Positions 22,491-32,119 of a stretch of DNA of 64,000 nt are shown in pieces. Under the pieces are notes generated by a model. It saw only the letters and a list, made by a program, of their open reading frames with translations. It was not told the DNA's origin and did no database searches. The stretch covers positions 19,366,001 to 19,430,000 of the forward strand of contig JASXTE010000005.1 in the NCBI GenBank assembly GCA_030280995.1. Direction: 5' to 3'. The translations under genes and the position numbers were made by a program. The DNA comes from Hemileia vastatrix (lineage: Eukaryota > Basidiomycota > Pucciniomycetes > Pucciniales > Zaghouaniaceae). Within the stretch, counting starts at the first letter, position 1, and every line of letters starts with the position of its first letter.

Positions 22491-25334
22491 CCCTTTAAGT
22501 TGCCCCCTCCATTTAGATGTCTTATTCTGCTTCCTTTGAAAATATAAAGGATATTTTTTGACTTCCCTGACACATGACAAAGCATACTCTTCAGGAATAC
22601 CTACCTGCATAAGATGTTCTGAAGTTAAGTCTTGAAATAAAGACCAGTGAGTAATTCAAAGTTCTGACAAACCTTCCTGCAAATCAGAATCTGATACTTT
22701 GACTTGCACATGACGTAAAAACCCCTCCAAGGTTAATTCATCTTCAAAGGCATCGTATTCAGGTGAGGATCTGATTGAAGGTGGAAGAATGGAGGCCGCT
22801 GCTTCAGAATTATTGACTTGCACACGAGATTTTATTGGATGCCACTGAGAAAGGGGTGTCTTTGGCAGCACAAGGTATGTCACCTCTTTAGGATTTGTAA
22901 CCTTAAAATGAAATGGAAAAAGATTATTAGATTAAACTTCTTGAGAAGACAAAAAAACTGACCATTGCACATGCCCAATTTTGTGCTATTGAAAAGGTTA
23001 GCTCAAAATACTCTTGAGGATTTGCTGGATTGATGTGAAAGTGGGATTCTTGCTGATGCGTGGTTTCTGAATGCAGATAGTGATGATTGAGAAACAGACA
23101 GACCTTCTCTATATGGGCAGCTTGTCCATGCAAACACTCAGCTGGAATTGGCTTCTACTTCCTCTTCAGATGAAGAGTTTTCAAGGTCCTGGTAGGCAGA
23201 CTCTCTCTGCAGACAAGCAAAATAAGATATTAATAAAATAAAGAGAGAAAAAATACCCACCTGCTGAGCTGGTCAGGGGTCAATTTGCTCCATGTGTAAA
23301 TAAATTTTGCAATCATGAATGTTCACTTCATCCAATTCCAAAAATTGGACAAAAACATCATTTGAATCAAGCATCTTCTTTTGATTTGCTGAAAAACCTG
23401 TGACATGTGGTATAATAGCATACCTGTCAGGCTGAGTTCAAGTACAAAGACATGAACTAGCTTGAATGGTCAGTTGTCTAGAAGATCTTAATGGTCCTAT
23501 ATGAATACTGTAGTATAAATCCAACAAATAGTAAAATATAATCCAAAATAGAGATCTCAGTAATATAATTCTCATTATTTTATATGTGGCTTACAATCTT
23601 TTTAGTTGGTAGAAAAATAGATTTTAATAATTCAGATACTATTCAAAAGTCTTAAAAAAGTACTAATTGATATGTATTGTAATTGATTTGGTTATATAGG
23701 TTAAATTGTAATGATAAAGAATGTAGAAACACAACCCAAAAACCTCCTCCTTTTATACACACTGAGTTCCCCAATGATTCCCTTGATGTACCACCCAATA
23801 CACAGTTAATGATGCCTCTAAACAACTAATAGACATGCCCATCAACATTCCCAGTAACCCATGACATAATTAGAAGAGTAACAACCGTCAAAATCCTGTA
23901 ATCATAAGGAAAATACATCAAAATTAAAGAATAAGATAAAAAGAGAGTATATGTGTATTAAACAGTAATATAAAAGGCTAAAAGGGGATTTTTTTTAAAG
24001 TTAACAATAGCTTAATAATAAGGGGGATTCACTGTAGAAATAATGGGGCTAATCCTGACATTATACTACGTGAAATTCCCATTCAAAAATAACCAATATT
24101 GACTGAGAAACCACCCAAAAACTCAAAAAAGAGTGTGAGATGTGGGGTAACTACATGCAGTACTTGGAAGGCGCTTGCACGGGTGAATCCTTGACTAATT
24201 TTAGGCAAATTTAAGCGTGGTAGTGAAATAAGGCACCAAGAGTGAGGTTATTAATGAAATTAGCGCATATAAAGAGGGTCAATGCATTATTAATTAAGCT
24301 AGGACACTAAATAAGTGCCTGTCGCCTATTTTAGTGTGTTTCCCAACAGTGGGCATAGAATGTGGGGTAATTATAGTGTGAAAAAGCTAACTTTGCTAAA
24401 AATGAAGCTATTCACACTGGAAAAAAGCAGGCAGTATGTGGCAGGTACACAGAAGCCATTTCTGGCATAAAAAACACCAAACTTGAAAAGTGTTATTTTT
24501 ATGCATTTAAATAGCCAAATCAATAGTCCTAAATGAGACAAATTGATCTGTCAAAGCACAATTTTGATATTCTCAAATTTATGGCGCATATAGTCAACTT
24601 TTAAGTGAAATAAAGCGCATTTCTTGTTTTTTGCATAAAACAGTGAAAATAACAGCTTTAAGTGTACTTAAAAATTATGTAGCCTTATACTTAAGGTTCT
24701 TAAGATTACCCTAACATATTCCAACTTAATATTTAGTACATAAGACTTATAAAAGGTGGATATATGTGTGTATATAAGGTGTTATAATGGCATATTTTGT
24801 ATATTATCATAATTTTACTTATGTATACTGTTTGTGTACTCTTAATTATTATTCCCATGTATAGTTCATGTGTTTAACATAACTTATAAGTACTTTTTTA
24901 CTCAGTCCTGGGGATATACAGGCTGACAATACCATACAACAGTACCTTTTTTAATTTCCTTCTCAACATAAATTCCCATTTTTTCCGGTTCACATTCCAA
25001 TATTACATTGACAGCCTGCTTCTTGAAGTCTTCTAAATTATGATTTGAAGGATCCCAAGAAAATCATAACTTATCTGGCTGAGACACAACCCTACTGACT
25101 TTGATAGATACTTTGTTATTTTTCTTCCTCTTCCACGTGTTTTCCTTCTCTTTATTCTTCTTTTTTTTATCATTTTTATTTTCTTTTTTGGGTAAAAAAA
25201 AAGGCAAAGTCAAGATTTATTGCAATTGTCAACCAAGGGACCTGATTAATAATGACTTCATCATATCTTTTGCTGTCATTGTAGAATGGTGGTGGAGAAA
25301 GAGGCAGATTGAGAATCAGATCAAGATTAGGCAT
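22491..25334 (-). pseudogene. Multi-exon gene of unknown family, interrupted by a solo LTR
   Basis: Read on the minus strand from ATG 25334, directly inside the inverted repeat, the exons give a Pro-rich start (PPPFYNDSKRYDEVIINQ), then a basic segment, VSRVVSQPDKL, FSWDPSNHNLEDFKKQAVNV and CEPEKMGIYVEKEIKKG. The reading stops at the solo LTR (23425-24928) and resumes in register with YAIIPHVTGFSANQKKML when the LTR and one ATACC copy are ignored. Later exons contain HGQAAHIEKVCLFLNHHY, PLSQWHPIKS and a SAM-like helix text HWSLFQDLTSEHLMQVGIP. Several stops show decay. I do not recognise the family. Its position opposite the mariner transposase suggests an accessory gene of the long-inverted-repeat element. 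Confidence 0.6.
23425..24928 (-). mobile_element. Solo LTR (1.50 kb) with ATACC target duplication
   Basis: It begins TGTCAGGCTGAGTTCAAG at 23425, ends ATACAGGCTGACA at 24928 and is flanked by ATACC (23420-23424 and 24929-24933). It has TG...CA ends and no open frame. Ignoring it restores a continuous reading in the flanking minus-strand gene, which independently confirms both edges. Its first 90 bases recur, degraded, near 32885-32975. Confidence 0.88.
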
Positions 25335-25577
25335 CTGAGGAGAAAAAAAAACAAATAAAAATAAATAAAATAAAATAAAAACAGAAATAAAAAACAACTT
25401 ATATAACTTTAATTTAGCAATTGAGTCAAAAAAACCAGAAAAAAAATAAAGAGAAAAGAAAAGAAAAAATTAATGAAATATAAAAAAGAAAACCTGGGAG
25501 AAGACTTACTTTTGAGGAGGGAGGGGGGAAGACAAAATGGATGTAACTAGGGGCGAGCAAGTGCAAAATGGGTGAGG
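25335..25577 (-). repeat. Right long terminal inverted repeat
   Basis: Inverted copy of 18957-19196. It ends at the ATG of the minus-strand gene (25334) with an acceptor-like TTTCTCCTCAG immediately upstream. Confidence 0.75.
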
Positions 25578-25882
25578 CAACAGATGACGCATCCAACAAG
25601 CGCACTCGACATAGCGACAGAGAATTCTATTTCTTTAACTAACAACTACACAAAAGAAAAGCAACACTAGAATGGGTCCCTACCAGAGACCAGAAAGCGG
25701 ACATCATGACAAAACCTTTAAACAAAACGGCTGTAGAGCACTGGGTTTACTATAGTTCTATTCATATTACTTCCTATAGTATCACTTCATATATATTTTT
25801 TTCCTTTTTCTTCCTCTTCTCTCTATCAATAATAGTTACACCTCTTCACATACTTGCCAGTGTCTTGTCGAGTGGGCGGGTG
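25578..25882 (+). pseudogene. Ty1/copia RNase H C-terminal end and polypurine tract
   Basis: The plus strand reads DASNKRTRHSDREFYFFN, then LEWVPTRDQKADIMTKPLNK, the standard end of a copia RNase H (RTKHID, LEWV.T.DQ.ADI.TK.L). A stop follows FFN. GTGGGCGGG just before TGTTAGG at about 25880 looks like a polypurine tract and LTR start. It fits as the missing end of the copia remnant at 17184-18790, displaced by the nested element. It is less AT-rich than the left part, so a second copia copy is possible. Confidence 0.7.
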
Positions 25883-26040
25883 TTAGGTCTCGACTGCGCC
25901 GCAGTATCATCATGTATATAGTCTATATCAAATCTGTGAGGCGTGAAGGTAAAAAAAAAAGAATAATTATTATTAAATCAGTCAAATAAATATCCCGTTA
26001 GCCTGCAAATACCCCCGACCTATCCCCGACACTTTTAAAT
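25880..26040 (+). other. Probable start of a copia 3' LTR
   Basis: TGTTAGGTCTCGACTGCGCC follows the polypurine-like tract and opens a less AT-rich, CpG-containing segment. No second LTR copy is in the window, so the end cannot be set. Confidence 0.4.
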
Positions 26041-26479
26041 AGGCAAATCATTTTTTGGTGAGAACAACTTTGATTTTTTCGTCAAAAATTCCGCAAGCTT
26101 TTGTGACTTGGCTGTAACACTTTCTTTCAACTAATATTTTGGACGTTTTGGGATTATTAATTGCAGGGTGTTTTGCGTGAGATGTTACGACGGATTGCCT
26201 GATTTGGAAAATTTAATTTATCAACATCACAATTGAGAGAAATGCGGATGAAATTTTCAATTTTTTCTTTTAATGAGAAAAATAAATGTGTTGAAATGAT
26301 GATAAACACTAATTATCAAGCTACGAGACTCATCAGTCATACTGCGTTGCGGTATCTTCTTGAATCTTGTATTTTCGGTTTAATGGCTAACCATATTTTA
26401 ATAGTTTGAGTGCTTGCCATAATGATTTATATCAGATATTCGAGTAATTGAATGTGAGAAGGGAATTCCTATTTCAGAG

Positions 26480-26690
26480 TTCACAGCTAACCCGGAAAAT
26501 CTTGTAGGGTTTTCGCAAAACATTTTGAATTTATTTAAAGCTAAACCGGAAAAGCTTGCGGTGTTCTTGCCATTTATTCCTTGCCAAAAGCGACCTAAAC
26601 TCATGTTTTTGGCGGAGGATCGGAGACGAGAAACCCGTCAGCTTTTCAGGTTTTTCTGTAACAGTTCAGATTGAATATGGAAAGTCAAGG
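26480..26690. repeat. Foldback-type repeat, copy 1
   Basis: ACAGCTAACCCGGAAAAT at 26486, AAGCTAAACCGGAAAAGCTT near 26538, and a GCCAAAAGCGACCTAAACTC ... GTTTTTGGCGG hairpin (26583-26617) match the organisation of the element at 27425-27800. It is a degraded non-autonomous foldback. Confidence 0.5.
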
Positions 26691-27424
26691 AGCCACATGG
26701 GTAGGACATGCGATCCCTCTCTATTGAAGACTGAAATGGCTCCCCTGAACACCACCTCCTCTGTCCAGCTCATTCTGTTGCTCGCACGAGGCTGATTGAG
26801 GAGGCAAAACGTCATAAAATCCCTCTTCACACCTCTGCTTTACTCTCCCCTTCCCCTAACATCTCCCAGGTTGCGAAATTTTTAGTCTCATCTAAAAGAT
26901 TTATTAACAATTTGCCCCTAACAGGCTAAAAGCCTTTACATACTTTGTCTCTGTTATTGTACGACGTTCTTCCTTACAAAATGCCTCTCCCCAATGTATT
27001 TACATCTATTTGCCTGTGCCTTCATGCCCCTTTCTGGGTGAGATTGTATAAAAAAAATAATAATAAAGACTGAAATGGCTTTTTAAATTGAGGCTAACTC
27101 TGATTTGAAATAAACTTATGCTCATAGCTGTGCCGAGATCACTGAACCTTAGAGTGAACGGACTTGAATTATGTTGTTGTGTTACATATTCAATAGTTAA
27201 AATTATCGACAATAAAGTAATTATATACTGGAAAATCATTTTTTTTTCAGTTTTGAAAAGCTAAGTAAGCAAAGAGGTTCGCGTTCCGTCCGCAATTCCT
27301 TGCGCGAAAGCAATTGACTCGATTTAAAATTTTATTACAATCCGCGTGGTAGTTTCATGATCAGTAATGTCTGCTTATGTGGCAACGTAACTTCCATCAG
27401 ATGCAATTTTCAATACAGGGAGAT
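26691..27424. other. No gene seen; possible LINE-like tail
   Basis: Frames around 26750-27050 are open in patches (LIEEAKRHKIPLHTSALL, then VLPYKMPLPN), ending in a TATAAAAAAAATAATAATAAAG tail near 27045-27066. That could be the degraded 3' end of a non-LTR element, but no reverse transcriptase motif is visible. Confidence 0.3.
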
Positions 27425-27800
27425 CTGAAACGGTTGAAACAAAATCAAAAAAAAATTTCACAAATTTTCGGACGAGACAAAACATTGAGCAGCGGATTTC
27501 TTCGACAGCTCCAGTTCATGATGTGGCACTAGAATGGAAATGATGGGGCGATATGACAGGGAAAATGGACCCAGTGCCACGAAATACAGCTAATTGGGAA
27601 AACCTTGCTCTTTTTTTGCCCCTCATCCCCCGCCAAAAGCGGTTTAAACTCATGTTTTTGGTGGGGAGTTTAAGGCGAAAACAAAGCAAGCTTTTCCCAA
27701 ATAGCTGTAAGTTAAAGCTCTCAAAAAAAATTCCGCACAGTTTTTTGTCCTGTCAAAAAGTTTGTGGAATTTTTTGATTTTGTTTGAGTCATTTCAAATT
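27425..27800. repeat. Nested foldback element of about 375 bp, copy 2
   Basis: The outer arms pair (GTTGAAACAAAATCAAAAAA near 27434 with TTTTTTGATTTTGTTTGAG near 27771). Inner arms pair as ACAGCTAATTGGGAAAA (27587) with TTTTCCCAAATAGCTGT (27692), and an innermost hairpin pairs CCCCCGCCAAAA with TTTTGGTGGGG around AACTCATG. The nested palindromes suggest a foldback transposon remnant, about 450 bp upstream of the secreted-protein gene. Confidence 0.7.
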
Positions 27801-28254
27801 TCTTGTATGTACATACTTCACTAATTGTGACAAGCCAGGCCAGCTTTGAAACTAATTTGAGTCAGAGCGTGCATAAGAATCTGTCGCTCAACTCACAAAA
27901 CGTAAACAGATATAAAGATAAATATGGTTTTTATAAAATAGATAATCTATAGCCGGTGCAGCCAACTCAAACACAAGGACGCCTTAACAGGAACCTAGAA
28001 GATGGCTTCATCCTCAAATTCACGGCAAACTCATGCCGAATCTACCAAACCGCTCTTTTTTTTACAAAAAAAAATAACATCCATAATTTCATTCTGTACA
28101 GAGCACATCAACACAGTCAAAATTTGTCTACAAATACTGCCTTTTTCTCCCACAAATTTGTACATCAACCCCCCTTTCGTTGGCCTTTCTCAACATTTTA
28201 AAGCTAGCTTATTGGACTATTCATTTTGCTTAAAAATACTTTTTATTCGTCAAG

Positions 28255-28774
28255 ATGAATTTTTTTTTGGTATTTTTCTCCCTCGTGGTCGCCATTAGTG
28301 CAGAAGATTTTATTTACAGATTTTATGAGAACCAAAATTGCACCCTTCCGTCAATTTTAGGTCCAGGGCCCGTCATTACTGACGGAGGCTTTTACGGTGA
28401 ATGCGTTACCGCAAAGAACAATAATGCCCTATTTCACAGCGTTTTGATTGTTCCTCGCACGTCAAGTACGTAATTTTTGTCCAGTTACTGTTTGAGAAGC
28501 TCCTCATATTTTGTATACTTATTGTTTTAATTCTTAGACCATCGTGTTGAAGCTCTTGTATATTCATACCCCTTCTGCGTGGGGGAAACGCGTTTAACAA
28601 GCCTCTACAATAACACTTGTGCGTTGCCGGCAGTAGAGTAAGTATTATAATTGATAAACTTTTCCGCAACTGAATGGGGTAAAGTTATTTTTCAACTTAA
28701 TACTGATTATTTTTGCGGATTCTCTTCATAGTAATGTCGCCAAATCGTTTCGAGTCATTCCTGTTCCTATTTAA
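28255..28774 (+). CDS. Small secreted protein, 117 aa, candidate effector
   Basis: Three exons fit with consistent phases: 28255-28465, 28538-28637 and 28732-28774 (introns GTACGT...TTAG and GTAAGT...ATAG; 354 coding bases). Residues 1-16 (MNFFLVFFSLVVAISA, followed by ED) form a clear signal peptide. The mature part, about 101 residues, has four cysteines (QNC, GEC, PFC, NTC), which could make two disulfides, and no membrane segment. I recognise no domain. Small size, secretion, an even Cys count and a repeat-rich, gene-poor location are the usual profile of a rust candidate effector, but that role is inference. Codon use and CpG content are less AT-biased than the surroundings. The ATG is the first in frame, just after ATTCGTCAAG. 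Confidence 0.75.
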
Positions 28775-28962
28775 GAGAAAAACCTACTTGGTCAATTATT
28801 AAAGACAAATTTAAATTATTCTTTATTCTCAAAACAAAAATATTATCCTAACGGCTACTATCCAACTATGGTGCTTGGTGATTGCCGTTTAATTTTAGGT
28901 CACAGAACTAACTGCAATATATTCCATGTTTTTGAAACCTGAATAAATTATATGCCTTTAGA

Positions 28963-29086
28963 ACATCAATAAGCGTCAAGCTGAACCCCTTCACGCAAGT
29001 AATTTCAATTCAGTTCAGCCTCGTATCTTGAAAAATTGAATTAAAGTTACTTAAGTGAAGGGTTTAACTAGACGCTTGTGGATGCC
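28963..29086. repeat. 124-bp hairpin element
   Basis: Two arms of about 52 bases pair around a short loop: AAGCGTC, CTGAACCCCTTCACGCAAGT and TCAATTC on the left against GAATT, ACTTAAGTGAAGGGTTTAAC and GACGCTTGT on the right. It lies 190 bp after the stop of the secreted-protein gene. It may be a tiny MITE or form part of that gene's 3' region. Confidence 0.6.
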
Positions 29087-29288
29087 CTTATAATTATATT
29101 TTTTACAAAAATTTTTATTGTGAGGATTTGAGTAATTTTTTGGTGCGCGAAAAAACAGGGAGAACTTTGTGATGCGATAGAGAAAGAAAAGCTCAATTTG
29201 TATCGCTATCACATTGATTCATCTTAAATTTTGTCAAGACAGTAAGTAGGGAGTTGTAATAAAATATTGAAAAACAGTAACATATATA

Positions 29289-29576
29289 CAGCCAGATCCG
29301 AAAATGTTGAGACAAAAATGAAAATTTACCAAAATTTATTGACAGCCCAAAAGTTGAGCTGCAGCATTTTTTTTGATATCTTCAATTCATTTTGTGGCAA
29401 GTAGGTTGATTTTTCTGTTGTTTCGCTCCTTTTCATCATCTGACTTGAAGAAGAAGTCAAATAGATTGCCACAAAATGAATTGAAGATGTCAAAGAAATA
29501 TTGAAACTCAAGTTTTGGGCTGTCAATAAATTTTCGAAAATTTTCATTTTTGTCTCAATATTTTTGGATCTGGCTG
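29289..29576. mobile_element. 288-bp Tc1/mariner-type MITE
   Basis: It begins CAGCCAGATCCGAAAATGTT, ends with the reverse complement (TTTTTGGATCTGGCTG), and TA flanks both sides (29287-29288 and 29577-29578). The arms extend inwards over at least 120 bases (TTTGTGGCAA opposite TTGCCACAAA around a central TTTTCATCATCTGACTTGAA). No coding region. Confidence 0.9.
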
Positions 29577-29687
29577 TATCAAAATACGAGAAAAATAAAA
29601 TATGTTGAATAAAATATCAACGAAAATGATGCAAAATGATGTAATTGACTGAGAGAACACATCATAGAAATGATATCATCATATATT

Positions 29688-29887
29688 AGGGGGTATCAAA
29701 GTTAGAAATCTTCCATTTCAAAATACCTCTTTGTTCCACCAAATCAACCATTATTATTTTTTAAACTTAGCCATATTGTGCCCCAAAAACACCTTTTTCC
29801 TGAGAATTAATGTCAAGTTTGTGGCTTTCTATTTGTGTTGTGAAATACCTTTTAAATAATTAAAAATTTCTAACTTTGATACTCCCT
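29688..29887. mobile_element. 200-bp Harbinger-type MITE, copy 2
   Basis: AGGGGGTATCAAAGTTAGAA at the left and TTTCTAACTTTGATACTCCCT at the right, with ATT on both sides (29685-29687 and 29888-29890). It aligns over its full length with 2412-2611 (shared interior text AATCAACCAT-ATTATTTTTTAAA and GCCCCAAAAA). Confidence 0.9.
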
Positions 29888-31370
29888 ATTTTTAGCTTTA
29901 TGTTCTGTTCTAGCTAAAAATTAGTTTTACCATTTTCTTTGATTATTAATAGTAGTAAAAGGCTTAATAGTGAGAATATGTAAGGGCAGCTATAAGAAGA
30001 AAGCTTTAATCAGAAGCAATAGATTAATTAGTTACATGATAACTAGTTGTGGGAGAAAGTGGTAGGTCTAGAATGATTGCATGTGAGGAGGATCGATAGG
30101 AGGCTGGTGAAGTCCTGATTAGTAGGAGTATTGGCCGGTCGTCTAGAAGAAGGAGGAGGAGAAGGGGAAAAAGGGACAATAGGAGGAGAAGATATAAGAT
30201 ATTATAGAGGTGGGTAGTAATAATATAATATATGTATCTTGAGAAGAGAGGACAACGAGAGAATTTGGAGATTTGACAAAATTGTAAGGAATTATTTAAA
30301 TTGTAATATATTGTAACTAATAGTTATATTCAATGCGCGACAATCAATGATAGTTATTATTAAACTTAAAGCAACCTATAATTATTTATATAGTATTTAA
30401 ATTAGAAATGTAGTACTAATAAAAATAATAAATAAACGTAGTATATGTAAAATATATTTAAGTGAGTGTATAATAAGTAATGAGCTACCAGAGAGGTTTC
30501 CAAAGCCCTTTTATAGGCAAGAGGACCTTCTGGAGCGTTCCAATAGTACTTACAAAAAAGTAAAATAATAAATAATTAAAATAATTTAATTAAAAACAAT
30601 AAAAATAAACCCGTGATTAAGCAACTATTTTTTCCCATCAGAAATGACTAAAAAAGAATAGAATTAATATAACAAATAACTATGTGAGTATGAAAAATGA
30701 GAACTATGAGAAAGAAATCTAAAGAGGGAATACAAATAGCTAAAAAAGTTTAATTAAAATAAAAGGAATTATTTTTACGCTTTTTAAATAATCTTAATTC
30801 AGTATAAGTAAAGGTAATTTTATTATTTTAACTATTCCAAGTAATTTAATTAATTGAAACAACTAATTAATTTAATAAAGTAACTTATTTAAAATGAGAA
30901 CTTAAATTTAATCATATTAAATAAATTTTTTTAATTAATTTAGTAATTTTAGTGACACAATTAAGGGTCAAGGAAGCGCCCAATATTTATGGATAGTATT
31001 ATATGATCAGTTGTATTTAGTTTATTGAAATTTTATTATTGAAATTTTAATTACAGTATAAGTTAAATTTACACTTATTATATAATTTTAAATAATTAAT
31101 TTATACATACAAAGTGTGCCATGATATTATAGAATATAATATTTGTTTATGTAATAAAATTTATCTAATAATAAAATTAAGTATAGTAATTATTTTATTT
31201 ATTCATAAAATATTTATAATTTTATTTTAATAATTTTTTGTAATTAAATAATGTTATTCCTTTATATGATTGCAGTAATTTATTATACAAATTACTGGGC
31301 TCCTGAGATAGCCTGGCTGACAAGGAGTGCTGGTGAAGAGGTAAGATAATAATCTTTAAAAAAGAAAGAT
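29888..31370. other. AT-rich DNA with LTR-like sequence, no gene
   Basis: No open frame is supportable. A purine-rich patch (30120-30190) contains GGTCGTCTAGAAGA, which recurs at about 57955. The text CCTGGCTGACA at about 31304-31314 resembles the GGCTGACA ends of the solo LTRs at 22485 and 24928, so part of this stretch may be a third, degraded LTR with its other end unresolved. Confidence 0.4.
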
Positions 31371-32119
31371 GTGTACACCACTTACTGTTTTGCTAATATT
31401 ACTTCCTCAAAAGACCTAAAATTTTTTAATGTGATCATTTTAGAGGTCTAGATTCATAATATCATATTAAAATATAAAAATAAACAGTAATCGTTCTATA
31501 CTATAAAATTTGGAGGAAAATTTACAATTCAACCTTAAAAAATTGTGACTGTAGCAAAATGTGACTAGCACCATTGGGAAGAGGGGATGAAATATAGTCA
31601 TATTCAAGAAAGAAATTATTGAAAAATATTTAATTTTGGCAAAATAAACTACATATTGATGAGGTTTTTTGTTATATTGATGGTGAAATCCACTAAATTA
31701 CCATAAAAACAAAATTGGAACCTGCTAGCAGGTTCCACCTCCCCATGGAACTACAGTAGTTCAGGAAGGGATAGGAAACTTCTGGCAGATGCAATGGTTT
31801 TTTCTGGTGAAAGTGGATGAAAATCTCAACAAGATGAGGAATTTTTTTGCCAAGAAGTTTTTTTTTATAATTTCTTTTTTGAATATGACTATATTTTATC
31901 CTCTCTATTCAATGGTTACAGTCTCATTTTGCTGCAATCACTGGTTTTTAAGGTCAATTTTTCAATTTTCTACAAAATTTAAAAGTATAAATACATGACT
32001 GTTTATCTTTATGTTTTGATATGATAATATAAAACTAAACCTCTAAAATGATCACATTCAAAATTTTCAGTTCATTTGAGAAAGTATTATTAGAAAAACA
32101 GTAAGTGGGATATACATTT
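31371..32119. repeat. Foldback element, about 750 bp with 260-bp arms
   Basis: Arms 31371-31630 and 31860-32119 are inverted copies. Landmarks are CCACTTACTGTTTTGCTAAT with the inverted AACAGTAAGTGG, ATGTGATCATTTTAGAGGT with its inverse near 32042, and GAAATATAGTCATATTCAA with its inverse near 31880. The centre contains a perfect 20-base palindrome built on CCTGCTAGCAGG near 31718. No coding region. Confidence 0.8.

Larger units (their letters stand above)
18957..25577. mobile_element. 6.6-kb element with about 240-bp terminal inverted repeats, nested in copia
   Basis: The arm 18957-19196 matches the reverse complement of 25335-25577. Shared text includes CACCCATTTTGC, CATTTTGTCTT, CCCTCCCTCCTCAAAAGTAA, GACTCAATTGCTAAATT and a final TTTCTCCTCAG. 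Inside, plus-strand Tc1/mariner transposase remnants (19430-21220) face a minus-strand gene (22491-25334). The element separates the copia RNase H start (to 18790) from its end (25578 on). The arm edges are approximate and I could not find a clear target duplication. Confidence 0.7.
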
